Positions 34,250-43,284 of a stretch of 64,000 bases of DNA are shown piece after piece (within the stretch, counting starts at the first letter, position 1; each line of letters begins with the position of its first letter). Position numbers and translations under genes: made by a program. The notes under the pieces were generated by a model. The model made no database searches. It saw only the letters and a list, made by a program, of their open reading frames with translations, and was not told where the DNA came from. The DNA comes from Candidatus Alcium sp. F082 (lineage in GTDB: Bacteria; Bacteroidota; Bacteroidia; Bacteroidales; F082), in assembly GCA_001543395.1 (NCBI GenBank), contig LPNG01000008.1:1-64000 (forward strand). The letters are read 5' to 3'.

Positions 34250-36787
34250 TTATTTAATGAACCGTGCAAGTCTCTTACAGCCAAGGCCATCAATGCCCTC
34301 AACGAAATACACTCCAGCGGCCCATTCCGAAACATCCAAGTGAATCTCCGAAACTCCAGGGGGCGAAACTGTCTTAACAAGCTGTCCCAAAGCATTGTAA
34401 ACATTGATAGTCTTCATTCCCTCCGCTTCAATCGTGACAAAAGACGAGGCAGGAACAGGATAAACCTTCAACGACTCCGTTTGTATTTGGTTTTCAGACA
34501 CTCCCGTCGGGTCAAAAGTGTCGTTACCATAGGTAAGCCATTCGAGGCTGAAGTTGTAGAACACCGTCGAATAGCCCGAGGCACCAGCGTAAGCTTCCTC
34601 GACATAGAGTCCAATAGTGCCATCGGGCAGGATGCAGAGCGAAGAATAGGCAGAGCTATAGGGCACAATGCACTTCTTCACCGGCCAGGTCTCGCCTTCG
34701 TCATAACTCACATATACCGTTACATCAGTGCGTGAGTTGCCGTAAGGAACAGAATGGAGCAAGCGGTTCTTGTCGTGACCTTGGTTTTCGGAGGTATAAC
34801 GAATCATGTCGCCGTTGCAAGCAGGCGCAGTAATGTCGTACCATGTGGAGGTGGTGGGCTGCCAAGTCTCACCCCCGTCCTCGGAGATGTTGTACCAGCG
34901 GTTGCCCGCATGGCGAATGCTCATCAGGATGCGACCGTCAACCAACTCCGTGACCTTAGCCTCGTCGCCCGAGGTGGAAGCACGACCCGACACATGCCAG
35001 GTCTGGCCGTTGTCGTCGGAATAAACAGCATGGTTGTAGAGCACTTGTGCCGTGTTTTCGCGGATGGCAGCCACGAACATGATGCGTCCCGTAGAGGTGC
35101 GCAACCCGTTACCCGAACCGAAAAACGAGGCGCGCCATGTGCGCTGTTCGGGGATGATGCAGTTGTCGCCAAAGATGAAGTCGGTGATGTCTTCGGGCTC
35201 CGTCCAAGTCTGGCCGTTGTCATAACTCTTACAGATATAGGTGCGGATCGGATTCGATGGGGTGGAATACCACAAACCAGGACCGCCCACGAAACCTGCG
35301 ATGAGGCCGTTGTCGTCGTTGCTCCACGCCAACGCGCAGTCGCCGAAGCCATGGTTGACGCCAGTGCCCAAGGCGATGGTGTAAGGCTCACTCCAGGTGT
35401 GACCACCATCAGTGCTGCGGTTGCAGACGATGTCGATGTCCTCAGGCAAGTCGCCTTCGTTGTACTTGCGCTTGTCGGTGACCGCTACGATGCCGCCATC
35501 CTTCGCCGTAATGACGGCAGGAATGCGATAATTCGTTGAGTTATAATCACCTGGCTGCAATAATAAGGTATGTGCAAGAATGATTTCACGGCTACCTGAT
35601 GGCGATGGATTTGCAAGTTCGTATGTCTCTTCCGTCGTCGTAATCGACTTCAGTGAAACATCGATTGTATTGCCCTCAGTAGCATTGTCGGCCACTTGAG
35701 CCACAACCCAAAGGTAGTTGGTGCCTGTAAAAAGGTTGCCTTCCTGGTTGCAGGTCAGGTCGCCCGAAGCAGGCTCTATACTGCCCAACAAAGTGGCATT
35801 TTGAGGATGGCGCTCATCAAAAGCATTGACCGTGCCTGTGGAATACACCTTTATCTCCCTAACATCGTTCAAGTCCGTCGTCCCCTCAAGGTTCAGCACG
35901 ACTGACTGCAAGTCGACCACGGCATTATCACCACCAAACGACACCGCCGCTTTCAGCAGCACATCGTTGGCATTGCCACGCCCCGTCTTACGCGTGTCTT
36001 GGGTCAAGGTGACATTCAGGATTTCGGCACCACCGAAGTTGAAATTGACCATCTGTGCGTTGTGACCGTGGCCTGAGAGGTCGGCCAACATGTTGTCGTC
36101 AATCCATACTGTTGAGAAATCGTAGGCAGCTATTAAATAATTTGCCATACCAGGATGCAGATCATACAAATCATCAGCACTCATGTCAACATTAATCTCA
36201 TCGGCGTCCAATGCCATATGGTAGAATCTCACATTGCCGAACGAGCCGTTGCAGAAGTTGGCAGGCTGACCGCCGCTGTTGCCCGCCCCGATGAACACAT
36301 CATGGGTGTTGGTCACGGCCCAATCGTTCACTGGTGCCATCCAACTACTGTTGGTCTGTCCATTATGATAAATCCGAATCTCGTTGTTGGTGCGTTCCAC
36401 GACAAGAGCAAAGTGCATCCACTCCCCTGCCGGAACAGTGACACCCGTATAGACCGAAAGGGCATGACCCGAAGTCGCAGTGGGTGTATTGAGGCCCAAG
36501 GATTGTCCAGCGCTACCTGTTCCAAAGAACTCATAGCCAGAGCGTTCGCTTCCAGCGCCCGTTACAGACATGTCGCGTTTGCAGACATAACGCGGGTAAC
36601 TGGTATAGGTCTCGTTGCGCACCCAGCCTGTGACGGTGAAGCTTTGGTCGGCAGCGATGTTGAAGTCTTCGTGATGCGGTATGACCATATACTGGTCAGT
36701 GCCGTTGAATGTGATGTAATGGGCAGGTTGGGCAAAAGTCGTCGTCAAGGCCATCAGCATAACAGGGAGAGCAAGGAGTTTCTTCAT
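34250..36787 (-). CDS. T9SS-secreted exo-alpha-sialidase with LamG-type domain
   Basis: An 845-residue enzyme predicted to remove terminal sialic acid from glycans. Signal peptide 1-19; a LamG/concanavalin-type domain (about 20-235, YITFNGTDQYMVIPHHEDFN) that probably binds sugar; a short linking domain; then a GH33 six-blade propeller from about residue 410. The propeller opens with NYRIPAVI (Arg421, the first arginine of the triad) and has Asp-boxes STDGGHTW, SYDNGQTW, SDDNGQTW and SEDGGETW. The C-terminus carries VYPVPASSFVTIEAEG, NVYNALGQLVKTV and ends in FIK, a T9SS sorting domain. Alone in its transcription unit with a -7 element at 36830. Sialidases let gut bacteria harvest host mucin; that role is inference. 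Confidence 0.88.
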   Translation of the reverse strand: MKKLLALPVMLMALTTTFAQPAHYITFNGTDQYMVIPHHEDFNIAADQSFTVTGWVRNETYTSYPRYVCKRDMSVTGAGSERSGYEFFGTGSAGQSLGLNTPTATSGHALSVYTGVTVPAGEWMHFALVVERTNNEIRIYHNGQTNSSWMAPVNDWAVTNTHDVFIGAGNSGGQPANFCNGSFGNVRFYHMALDADEINVDMSADDLYDLHPGMANYLIAAYDFSTVWIDDNMLADLSGHGHNAQMVNFNFGGAEILNVTLTQDTRKTGRGNANDVLLKAAVSFGGDNAVVDLQSVVLNLEGTTDLNDVREIKVYSTGTVNAFDERHPQNATLLGSIEPASGDLTCNQEGNLFTGTNYLWVVAQVADNATEGNTIDVSLKSITTTEETYELANPSPSGSREIILAHTLLLQPGDYNSTNYRIPAVITAKDGGIVAVTDKRKYNEGDLPEDIDIVCNRSTDGGHTWSEPYTIALGTGVNHGFGDCALAWSNDDNGLIAGFVGGPGLWYSTPSNPIRTYICKSYDNGQTWTEPEDITDFIFGDNCIIPEQRTWRASFFGSGNGLRTSTGRIMFVAAIRENTAQVLYNHAVYSDDNGQTWHVSGRASTSGDEAKVTELVDGRILMSIRHAGNRWYNISEDGGETWQPTTSTWYDITAPACNGDMIRYTSENQGHDKNRLLHSVPYGNSRTDVTVYVSYDEGETWPVKKCIVPYSSAYSSLCILPDGTIGLYVEEAYAGASGYSTVFYNFSLEWLTYGNDTFDPTGVSENQIQTESLKVYPVPASSFVTIEAEGMKTINVYNALGQLVKTVSPPGVSEIHLDVSEWAAGVYFVEGIDGLGCKRLARFIK

Positions 36788-36829
36788 GGCGATAGGTGTT
36801 ATGTATTAAACGTCAGTGTATTGCGGGAC

Positions 36830-36837
36830 AAAAATAA
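36830..36837 (-). promoter_or_regulatory. -7 promoter element (TATTTTTG) of the sialidase gene
   Basis: The minus strand reads TATTTTTG 43 bases upstream of the start at 36787. Confidence 0.55.
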
Positions 36838-36869
36838 TGATTATTCTACACAATCACAATTTTTTCATT

Positions 36870-38402
36870 TCAACTCCCCCAATTATCCCGATCCAGACTT
36901 CGGTAGTTAATAGCCTCTGCCAAGTGCCCCGTCTGGATGTTCTCGCTAGCATCAAGGTCGGCAATGGTGCGGGAGACTTTAAGAATTCTGTCGTATGCAC
37001 GAGCAGAAAGTCCAAGCCGGTTCATGGCATTTTTGAGCATATTACGGCAGTCATCATTCAGGTCACAATACTTCTGGATAAGTTGCGAGGTCATCTGTGC
37101 GTTGGCATGGATGGTCGGATATGCTGCATAACGTTCTTCCTGGATCTTTCTCGCCTTGATGACGCGCTCGCGCACCGCAGCACTCGACTCCCCTCTTTGT
37201 TTGTCAGATAGATCTTTATAGGCCACAGGGACGACCTCCACGTGCAGATCGATGCGATCCATCAAAGGACCACTGATACGATTCAAGTATTGTTGTACCA
37301 TACCTGGCTTGCAAGTACACTCCTTATCAGGGTGATTATAGTACCCACAGGGGCAGGGATTCATCGCCGCCACCATCATGAAGTTGGCAGGGAAGTCGAC
37401 CGTCATCTTGGCTCGTGAGATGGTCACGACTCGATCCTCCATTGGCTGTCGCATCACTTCTAAGACTGTGCGTTTGAACTCGGGGAGTTCGTCAAGAAAA
37501 AGCACTCCGTTGTGAGCCAGCGAGATTTCCCCAGGCTGTGGATAGGTGCCACCGCCAACCAAACCAGCATCGCTTATTGTATGGTGCGGGCTACGGAATG
37601 GCCGTATCCTAACCAACGAGGCGTTGCGCCCGACCAATCCTGCCACAGAATGGATCTTGGTGGTCTCCAAGGCTTCAGCCATCGTCAGGGGCGGCAGTAT
37701 GGTAGGCATACGCTTGGCCAACATGGTCTTACCGCTTCCAGGAGGCCCGATGAGAATGACATTGTGGCCGCCCGCAGCCGCAATCTCCAAGGCACGCTTG
37801 ATGTTCTCTTGCCCCTTGACGTCGCTGAAGTCCAGCTCTGAATCAACATCCCGCCACGAGTCAATGGAGTCAATGCTTATGGGCTTTATTCCGTTTTCTC
37901 CATTTAAGATGGATATGACCTCGTGGATGTTGTCAACACCATACACCTCCAATCCCTCCACCACTGCTGCTTCGCGCGCGTTGGCTTTGGGAACAATGAG
38001 GCCTCTGAAACCGTCTTGTTTCGCCTTGATGGCAATTGGCAAGGTGCCTTTGATGGGTTTGAGTGTGCCGTCAAGCGAGAGTTCTCCCATAATGATGAAC
38101 TGTTCCAAAAGGTCAGCATTGACTTGCTCCGATGCAGCCATAATACCTATGGCAATCGGCAAGTCATAGGCCGATCCTTCCTTGCGGATGTCGGCGGGCG
38201 CCATATTAATGACGATTTTTTTGTGAGGATAGTAGTATCCCAAATTAATGATGGCGGCTTGGATACGCTGTTGGCTTTCCTTAACCGCGTTGTCGGGCAG
38301 GCCGACCAAATAGAAGTTGATGCCTCTGTCGATGTTAACTTCAATGGTGACCTGAATTGCTTCGATGCCGAAAAGGGCACATCCAAATGTCTTTACTAGC
38401 AT
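36870..38402 (-). CDS. YifB-family Mg-chelatase-like AAA+ ATPase (ComM-type)
   Basis: A 510-residue protein. The N-terminal Lon-like domain (about 1-170; YLVGLPDNAVKESQQRIQAA and RKEGSAYDLPIAIGIM) is followed by an AAA+ domain with GPPGSGKTM (Walker A), LFLDELPEFKR (Walker B) and a zinc-site region MNPCPCGYYNHPDKECTC. Members such as ComM help branch migration of integrated DNA during natural transformation. The gene lies downstream of, and may be transcribed separately from, the gldB-cinA pair on the other side of a 126-base gap. Confidence 0.93.
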   Translation of the reverse strand: MLVKTFGCALFGIEAIQVTIEVNIDRGINFYLVGLPDNAVKESQQRIQAAIINLGYYYPHKKIVINMAPADIRKEGSAYDLPIAIGIMAASEQVNADLLEQFIIMGELSLDGTLKPIKGTLPIAIKAKQDGFRGLIVPKANAREAAVVEGLEVYGVDNIHEVISILNGENGIKPISIDSIDSWRDVDSELDFSDVKGQENIKRALEIAAAGGHNVILIGPPGSGKTMLAKRMPTILPPLTMAEALETTKIHSVAGLVGRNASLVRIRPFRSPHHTISDAGLVGGGTYPQPGEISLAHNGVLFLDELPEFKRTVLEVMRQPMEDRVVTISRAKMTVDFPANFMMVAAMNPCPCGYYNHPDKECTCKPGMVQQYLNRISGPLMDRIDLHVEVVPVAYKDLSDKQRGESSAAVRERVIKARKIQEERYAAYPTIHANAQMTSQLIQKYCDLNDDCRNMLKNAMNRLGLSARAYDRILKVSRTIADLDASENIQTGHLAEAINYRSLDRDNWGS

Positions 38403-38488
38403 AATACTTCGTGTTTAAAGTTTCATGCCGCAAAGATGCAAACCTTGTCAAGAAAAAGCCGTTGATTAAACGTTTGTAGTCGACAGCA

Positions 38489-38512
38489 GTCGTTTGTTGT
38501 CGTTTGTTGTCG
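38489..38512. repeat. Short tandem repeat GTCGTTTGTT
   Basis: Two perfect 10-bp units, GTCGTTTGTT, plus the first four bases of a third lie between the gldB stop and yifB start, with a related GTTTGTAGTCG just upstream. Confidence 0.5.
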
Positions 38513-38528
38513 GATATATTGCTGATTA

Positions 38529-39542
38529 TTACTTCTTTGGCTTATAACCCGATTCTTGAAAAACTAGTTGCAAATCTTTTCTCTCAATGAGTTTCTGGAG
38601 CGTAGTCTCATGATTCGAGACATATGCACGTATGATATTCAAGCCGAAAAACTCACCCAGACGCGAGGGGGCGTCGTTGCTGTAGGCTTGAGTGAAAGGC
38701 CCGTCACCAAAAAACATCATGTAGGCATCCAATTTGGCATCGTAGAGACGACGATTACCGACGATATCGGCCCAAACCTCTCCTTCGTTCTCCACCGCCC
38801 ATTGCCATTGATCGGACGAATAGCCGAGCAAGGTACTATCAGGCAACTTGGGACACATCGCTTCTATAAAGAAATTGCGGCGACCGTAAAACACCATCTC
38901 GCCCACCACTTGACCTTGTTTGCGCCACTCGTAGAGATAATTCATATAAAGCTGCTCTGCCACTTCCTTAGATAAAGTCGACAAATATCTCCGTAACGAA
39001 ATATACCTCGGCATTCCAATTTGGTCGTAGATCTCCTCGTCATTCAAATACCAATCCAAAGAAATGACCAACTGGTTGTCGATGATCTGAACTGGCGGTT
39101 CGTCAGGATGGACACCTGTGATGCAAGTGTAGGCCTTTTTAGGTAGTTCAATATCAGGATAATAGTAATGGAAATGCGCCAACACATCCTCCACCAAAGG
39201 CTCCACTTCTTTCAAGTCAGGAAAAGCGGCTTTCACCTTTTCATGCAGGACTATGCTAAACGGGTCGGTAGCAAAGTCCTTTAGGTATTTCACCGCCTCA
39301 AGATTGTTGAGGTCGCCGCTGAGGAAAATGCGATAATCGTTCTGAATCTTCATCAATTCATTTTGGAAGTCAGCCGTGTCCAAGTTAAACAACACCTCTT
39401 CATAACGATTGAATTCCAAATCGTAGGGCTCAGGAGCGATAGCGAGTTTCGCTTTATATGCAGGCTCTTGTTCCTGGCAGGAAGCCATGACAAGGAAGAG
39501 ACCAAAGAAGGCTAAGGTTTTTGCTATTGTTTTCATCTTCAT
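38529..39542 (-). CDS. gldB: Gliding-motility lipoprotein GldB-like
   Basis: A 337-residue lipoprotein: MKMKTIAKTLAFFGLFLVMA then SCQEQE, lipobox Cys at residue 22. The mature part has the GldB features YKAKLAIAPEPYDLEFNRYE, a long helical middle region and a C-terminal LNIIRAYVSNHETTLQKLIE ending in SGYKPKK. GldB was found as a protein needed for gliding in Flavobacterium, and homologues occur in non-gliding T9SS-bearing Bacteroidales, so motility cannot be inferred. The start codon overlaps the cinA stop by one base (TGATG), indicating coupled translation. An internal Met two codons on is an alternative start. Confidence 0.82.
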   Translation of the reverse strand: MKMKTIAKTLAFFGLFLVMASCQEQEPAYKAKLAIAPEPYDLEFNRYEEVLFNLDTADFQNELMKIQNDYRIFLSGDLNNLEAVKYLKDFATDPFSIVLHEKVKAAFPDLKEVEPLVEDVLAHFHYYYPDIELPKKAYTCITGVHPDEPPVQIIDNQLVISLDWYLNDEEIYDQIGMPRYISLRRYLSTLSKEVAEQLYMNYLYEWRKQGQVVGEMVFYGRRNFFIEAMCPKLPDSTLLGYSSDQWQWAVENEGEVWADIVGNRRLYDAKLDAYMMFFGDGPFTQAYSNDAPSRLGEFFGLNIIRAYVSNHETTLQKLIERKDLQLVFQESGYKPKK

Positions 39543-40786
39543 CAGATTAATTGTTGTCTAAGCATCTCGTATGCCATGATTGTGGCACGGTTGATGACGT
39601 TCTCGCGGTCCTTGCCGAAGTTGAAGCATTTCGATACGACACCCTTAGAAGACGCCACCCCGATCCACACGGTGCCAACAGGTGTCTCTTCTGTGCCGCC
39701 ACTTGGACCTGCGACACCTGTCGTGGCCACTCCAAAATCAGCTTCCATCAGATCGCGAACACCTGTGGCCATGCGTTCCACCACCTCCTGACTTACGACG
39801 CCGTGTTTTTCAATCACCTCAGCAGGCACACCCAACACCTTCGTCTTCATCGGTGTAGCATAGGTGACTGCCGTACCTTTAAAGACATCGGAACTGCCAG
39901 GAATCAACGTGATGACATGGGCGATATTGCCGCCCGTGCAGCTCTCTGCCGAGGCAAAAGTCATTCCTTTATTAATTAATAGGTCAAAAACCGTACGCTC
40001 AATAGGCTGGTCCTGCATGGCAAAGATATACTCGGGAATCAGGGCCGTCAACTTGGCGATTTCCCTATCTAAGGTCTCATGAAGCAATACGGCATCCTCA
40101 TGTCTGCCGCTAAGCCTCAGACGCACCATGCCGTGCTGTGGCAAGTATGCTAAAGAAAGGAATGGGGGCAATGCTTCTTCCCAATCTTTTATCTTGTCGG
40201 CCAAGAACGACTCGCCGATACCTGTGGTCATGACAACACGCTTCTCGTAAGGCACAGCATGAAAGCGCTGTTTGATACGAGGCAGCAACTCATCAGTGAA
40301 AATGCCTTTCATCTCAAACGGCACACCCGGCATAAAGGCAAACACCACGCCTTTTTTCTCCAACCACATACAGGGAGCAGTACCATAGGTGTTCGGGATA
40401 TACTCACACGCCTTCGGCAACATGGCTTGGCTGCGGTTACGTTCGCTCATCTGGAAGCCACGACGTTTGAACAGCGAAACCACATTATCGTATGCAGCCT
40501 GGCAAAACACCAGTTCCGTATCGAAGAACTTACAGACCGTCGGCTTCGTGATATCGTCGGCCGTGGGACCCAACCCTCCAGTGACCAAAACGAGGTCGGC
40601 ATCCATGCAGGCATTGAAAGCGTCAAGGATAGCCCTCTCAGAATCACCTATGGTCAAAGCAGAATCCAGCTGGAAGCCCGCACTCGAAAGATGCTCACCC
40701 AGCCACGCCGCATTGGTATTAATCACTTGTCCGATCAGCAGTTCATCACCAATCGAGATATTCTTTATGACTATTTCTTTCATCAT
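39542..40786 (-). CDS. cinA: CinA family protein (nicotinamide-nucleotide amidase type)
   Basis: A 414-residue two-domain protein. The N-terminal MoaB/MogA-like domain begins IISIGDEL-type (NISIGDELLIGQVINTNAAW) and includes VTGGLGPTADDITK. The C-terminal amidase domain has FASAESCTGGNIAHVITLIP and GVAGPSGGTEETPVGTVWIG, the residues typical of NMN deamidase. It may recycle nicotinamide mononucleotide (C-terminal) and hydrolyse ADP-ribose (N-terminal), roles known for family members. It forms a two-gene unit with gldB, with a -7 element at 40801. Confidence 0.93.
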   Translation of the reverse strand: MMKEIVIKNISIGDELLIGQVINTNAAWLGEHLSSAGFQLDSALTIGDSERAILDAFNACMDADLVLVTGGLGPTADDITKPTVCKFFDTELVFCQAAYDNVVSLFKRRGFQMSERNRSQAMLPKACEYIPNTYGTAPCMWLEKKGVVFAFMPGVPFEMKGIFTDELLPRIKQRFHAVPYEKRVVMTTGIGESFLADKIKDWEEALPPFLSLAYLPQHGMVRLRLSGRHEDAVLLHETLDREIAKLTALIPEYIFAMQDQPIERTVFDLLINKGMTFASAESCTGGNIAHVITLIPGSSDVFKGTAVTYATPMKTKVLGVPAEVIEKHGVVSQEVVERMATGVRDLMEADFGVATTGVAGPSGGTEETPVGTVWIGVASSKGVVSKCFNFGKDRENVINRATIMAYEMLRQQLI

Positions 40787-40800
40787 TTTTCAAATTTGTG

Positions 40801-40808
40801 CAAAGATA
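40801..40808 (-). promoter_or_regulatory. -7 promoter element (TATCTTTG) of cinA-gldB
   Basis: The minus strand reads TATCTTTG 15 bases upstream of the cinA start, with TTTG about 23 bases further upstream. Confidence 0.65.
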
Positions 40809-40860
40809 GGCCATTTTTCGAGCCAATCTCACAAAATAACGGGCATTTCAAATAATTTCG

Positions 40861-40868
40861 TATCTTTG
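40861..40868 (+). promoter_or_regulatory. -7 promoter element (TATCTTTG) of the nucleoside phosphorylase gene
   Basis: TATCTTTG is found 22 bases upstream of the start at 40891, diverging from the cinA promoter. Confidence 0.65.
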
Positions 40869-40890
40869 CGTTCCCAAATTCAACAGGATT

Positions 40891-41772
40891 ATGAACCAAC
40901 CTATCCCCGCTTCCCAGCTCGTCCTCAACAGCGAGGGCGCCGTATATCACTTGAACCTGCATCCCGACCAACTGGCCGACGACGTACTATTGGTAGGCGA
41001 CCCTGGTCGCGTCGAGCTCGTTGCCTCTTTCTTCGACAAGATTGAGGTGGAACGCCAAAACCGCGAACTCGTCACCCGTACAGGTTATTTCAACGGCAAA
41101 CGCATCACCGTTCTGTCGACAGGCATGGGCACCGATAACTTGGACATCGTGATGAACGAACTCGACACCTTGGCCAACATCGACCTGAAAACCAGGATAC
41201 CCAAGGAGGAGCATCGCACATTGAATCTCATCCGTCTTGGTACCTGTGGCGCCTTGCAGCCCGACATTGAAGTTGAAGACAGCTATGTGGCCACTCGCTA
41301 CGCCATTGGTTTGGATGGCTTGATCTATTTTTATGAGAAAAACAGGGAAGTGAACGAGATCGCCATGCGTGATGCATTCATCAAACAGATGGACTATCCG
41401 AAAGACCTGCCACTGCCCTACGTCGTGGGATGCTCCAATGCGTTGTTTGACCGTCTGGCACAAGGCTACTACCAAGGGGTGACAGCCACGGCTCCCGGCT
41501 TCTATGGTCCTCAAGGCCGCACGTTAAGGATGAGACTTGCCTATCCGGAACTCAACAGCAAGATCGAGTCGTTTAGCTATCAAGGGTGGCGCGTGTGCAA
41601 TTTCGAGATGGAGTCATCGGCGCTCTATGGCCTCGGAAAAATGATGGGTCACAACTGCCTGACCATCTGTGTCGCCATAGCCAACAGGGTGACTGAAAAA
41701 TTTGCCACCGACTACCATCCTTATGTAAAAAAACTCGTTCTGAACACACTTGAAAGGCTGTCCATGAAATAA
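40891..41772 (+). CDS. Nucleoside phosphorylase (uridine phosphorylase-like)
   Basis: A 293-residue cytoplasmic enzyme. LLVGDPGRVELVASFFDKIE and TVLSTGMGTDNLDIVMNELD are the phosphate- and ribose-binding motifs of the PNP/UDP superfamily; IRLGTCGALQPDIEVEDSYV is the central strand, and CNFEMESSALYGLGKMMGH gives the MES ribose-binding motif. It splits a nucleoside with phosphate into base and ribose-1-phosphate. Substrate choice (uridine or another nucleoside) is uncertain; it is longer than E. coli Udp and of the type typical for Bacteroidetes. It is a single-gene transcript. Confidence 0.85.
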   Translation: MNQPIPASQLVLNSEGAVYHLNLHPDQLADDVLLVGDPGRVELVASFFDKIEVERQNRELVTRTGYFNGKRITVLSTGMGTDNLDIVMNELDTLANIDLKTRIPKEEHRTLNLIRLGTCGALQPDIEVEDSYVATRYAIGLDGLIYFYEKNREVNEIAMRDAFIKQMDYPKDLPLPYVVGCSNALFDRLAQGYYQGVTATAPGFYGPQGRTLRMRLAYPELNSKIESFSYQGWRVCNFEMESSALYGLGKMMGHNCLTICVAIANRVTEKFATDYHPYVKKLVLNTLERLSMK

Positions 41773-41839
41773 AAAGCAGGAATTAATCAAAAAAAGTGAG
41801 TTTTTTTTACATTTCTGCTTTTGGTATGAAAAAAATGTC

Positions 41840-41847
41840 TACTTTTG
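41840..41847 (+). promoter_or_regulatory. -7 promoter element (TACTTTTG) of the OmpA-like gene
   Basis: TACTTTTG is found 57 bases upstream of the start at 41905, with TTTG 16 bases before it. The leader is AT-rich. Confidence 0.6.
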
Positions 41848-41904
41848 CAGCGCAAAAATTATGAGCATAATCAATTAATCAAAAGTAAAGTATAAGAAAA
41901 AGCT

Positions 41905-43170
41905 ATGAAGAAAGTATTTATCGCAATCGTTGCCTTTATGGCATTGTCCTCCTCCGTGATGGCTGCAGGACATGTTGATTCGGTCCGTTACTTGACCACC
42001 AAGTTTGGTCAAAACTGGTTCATCTCCGCTGACGCTACCGCCAACTGGTGGCAAGGCAGTATGAGAGTTCCGGAAGGCTACAACAACAGCTACACTGCTG
42101 TTGAATGGGGCAAGCCCACCTTCGGTTTCACTGCCAATGTCGGTAAGTGGATCAACCACAAAACTGCTGTCAGACTGAGATACAGCAACACCAGAATCAA
42201 CAGCTACATTCATCGTGCTCCTCAAGGCGAGAATGATGACCTTGGTTTCATGTACGAAGAGAATGCCACTCCTGTTGAGGGCAGCGTTTACGCTACCACC
42301 ATGCGTTACCACAACCTGATGGCCGACTTCATGGTCAGCCCCATCGACTTCTTCCAGGGTTACTACAATGAAAACAGAGTTTGGACTCCTGTCCTCTACG
42401 TCGGTGCTGGTACTGGTTACACCTCTGGCGATTTCTTCGCTCTGAAGTCTATCATCAACAACCTTTCCAAGAACAAGCCTGAAGTCGCTGGCAACTTTGA
42501 ACTGGCTGCTGGTGCTGGTTTGCTCAACAACTTCCGCCTTGGCGAACATCTCGACCTCAACCTCGATATCAACTGGACCTTCCATCGTTGGACCATCGAC
42601 TCATGGGCTGCCGAAAAGTTTGAAAACGGTCCGAGACCCAAGAGATTCGACAACCTCTATTCTGCTGCTTTAGGTCTTACCTATTACTTCAGCAGAGAGT
42701 ATGACCTGCCCAACAACTGCTGCGATGAAATGGACATCATGCGCCGCAAGCTCGACAGCCTGATGAACCTTCCCGCTCCTGACCCGATCCACGACACTGT
42801 TGTGAACTTCGTGAACGTTCAGACCGAAGACATCATCAGCTATCCTTTCTCCATCTTCTTCAACCGCGACTCCTATGAGCTGATGTCGAGAAGAGACCTC
42901 ATCAACCTGAGAGAGATTGCTGAAGTGGCCAAGAAGAACAACTTCAAGATCCGCCTGAGAGGTTCTGCCGATAGCGCCACCGCTACCCCGGCCTACAACC
43001 AGACCCTGTCTGAGAACCGCTGCAACAAGATCAAGAGCGAGCTCATGTCGATGGGTATCCCGGAGAGCCAAATCATCCTGCTGCCCGTGGGCGGTGTTAA
43101 GGAACTCGATCCTACTGAATTCGACCGCCGCGTGCTGGTTGAGCTCATGCAGGAAGCTCCTAAACAATAA
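41905..43170 (+). CDS. OmpA-family outer-membrane protein
   Basis: A 421-residue protein. Signal peptide (MKKVFIAIVAFMALSSSVMA), a beta-barrel of about 240 residues (YLTTKFGQNWFISADATANW to FDNLYSAALGLTYYFSRE), then a short linker and a C-terminal OmpA-like peptidoglycan-associated domain (about 300-415; FSIFFNRDSYELMSRRDLIN, LSENRCNKIKSELMSMGIPE). The peptidoglycan-binding NxxLSxxR region is visible as NQTLSENRC. It links outer membrane and cell wall. The codon use and strong promoter/terminator suggest high expression. Confidence 0.9.
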   Translation: MKKVFIAIVAFMALSSSVMAAGHVDSVRYLTTKFGQNWFISADATANWWQGSMRVPEGYNNSYTAVEWGKPTFGFTANVGKWINHKTAVRLRYSNTRINSYIHRAPQGENDDLGFMYEENATPVEGSVYATTMRYHNLMADFMVSPIDFFQGYYNENRVWTPVLYVGAGTGYTSGDFFALKSIINNLSKNKPEVAGNFELAAGAGLLNNFRLGEHLDLNLDINWTFHRWTIDSWAAEKFENGPRPKRFDNLYSAALGLTYYFSREYDLPNNCCDEMDIMRRKLDSLMNLPAPDPIHDTVVNFVNVQTEDIISYPFSIFFNRDSYELMSRRDLINLREIAEVAKKNNFKIRLRGSADSATATPAYNQTLSENRCNKIKSELMSMGIPESQIILLPVGGVKELDPTEFDRRVLVELMQEAPKQ

Positions 43171-43183
43171 TTCCAATCAACAA

Positions 43184-43219
43184 CAAAAAAAGCCTGGCGG
43201 TTCCCGTCAGGCTTTTTTT
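43184..43219 (+). terminator. Rho-independent terminator of the OmpA-like gene
   Basis: AGCCTGGCGG (43191-43200) pairs with CCGTCAGGCT (43204-43213) with one G-U, followed by seven T residues. Confidence 0.93.
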
Positions 43220-43242
43220 GTTGCTAATTGAAAAATGATTCC

Positions 43243-43250
43243 TATCTTTG
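43243..43250 (+). promoter_or_regulatory. -7 promoter element (TATCTTTG) of the barrel gene at 43285
   Basis: TATCTTTG lies 34 bases upstream of the start, right after the preceding terminator. Confidence 0.65.
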
Positions 43251-43284
43251 CAACAAATAACATTACTAACCAAACTTCTTTAAT

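Noticed and set aside
38489-38512. A CRISPR-like or iteron array between yifB and gldB
   Set aside because: Only two 10-bp units without spacers are present; this is a simple tandem repeat.
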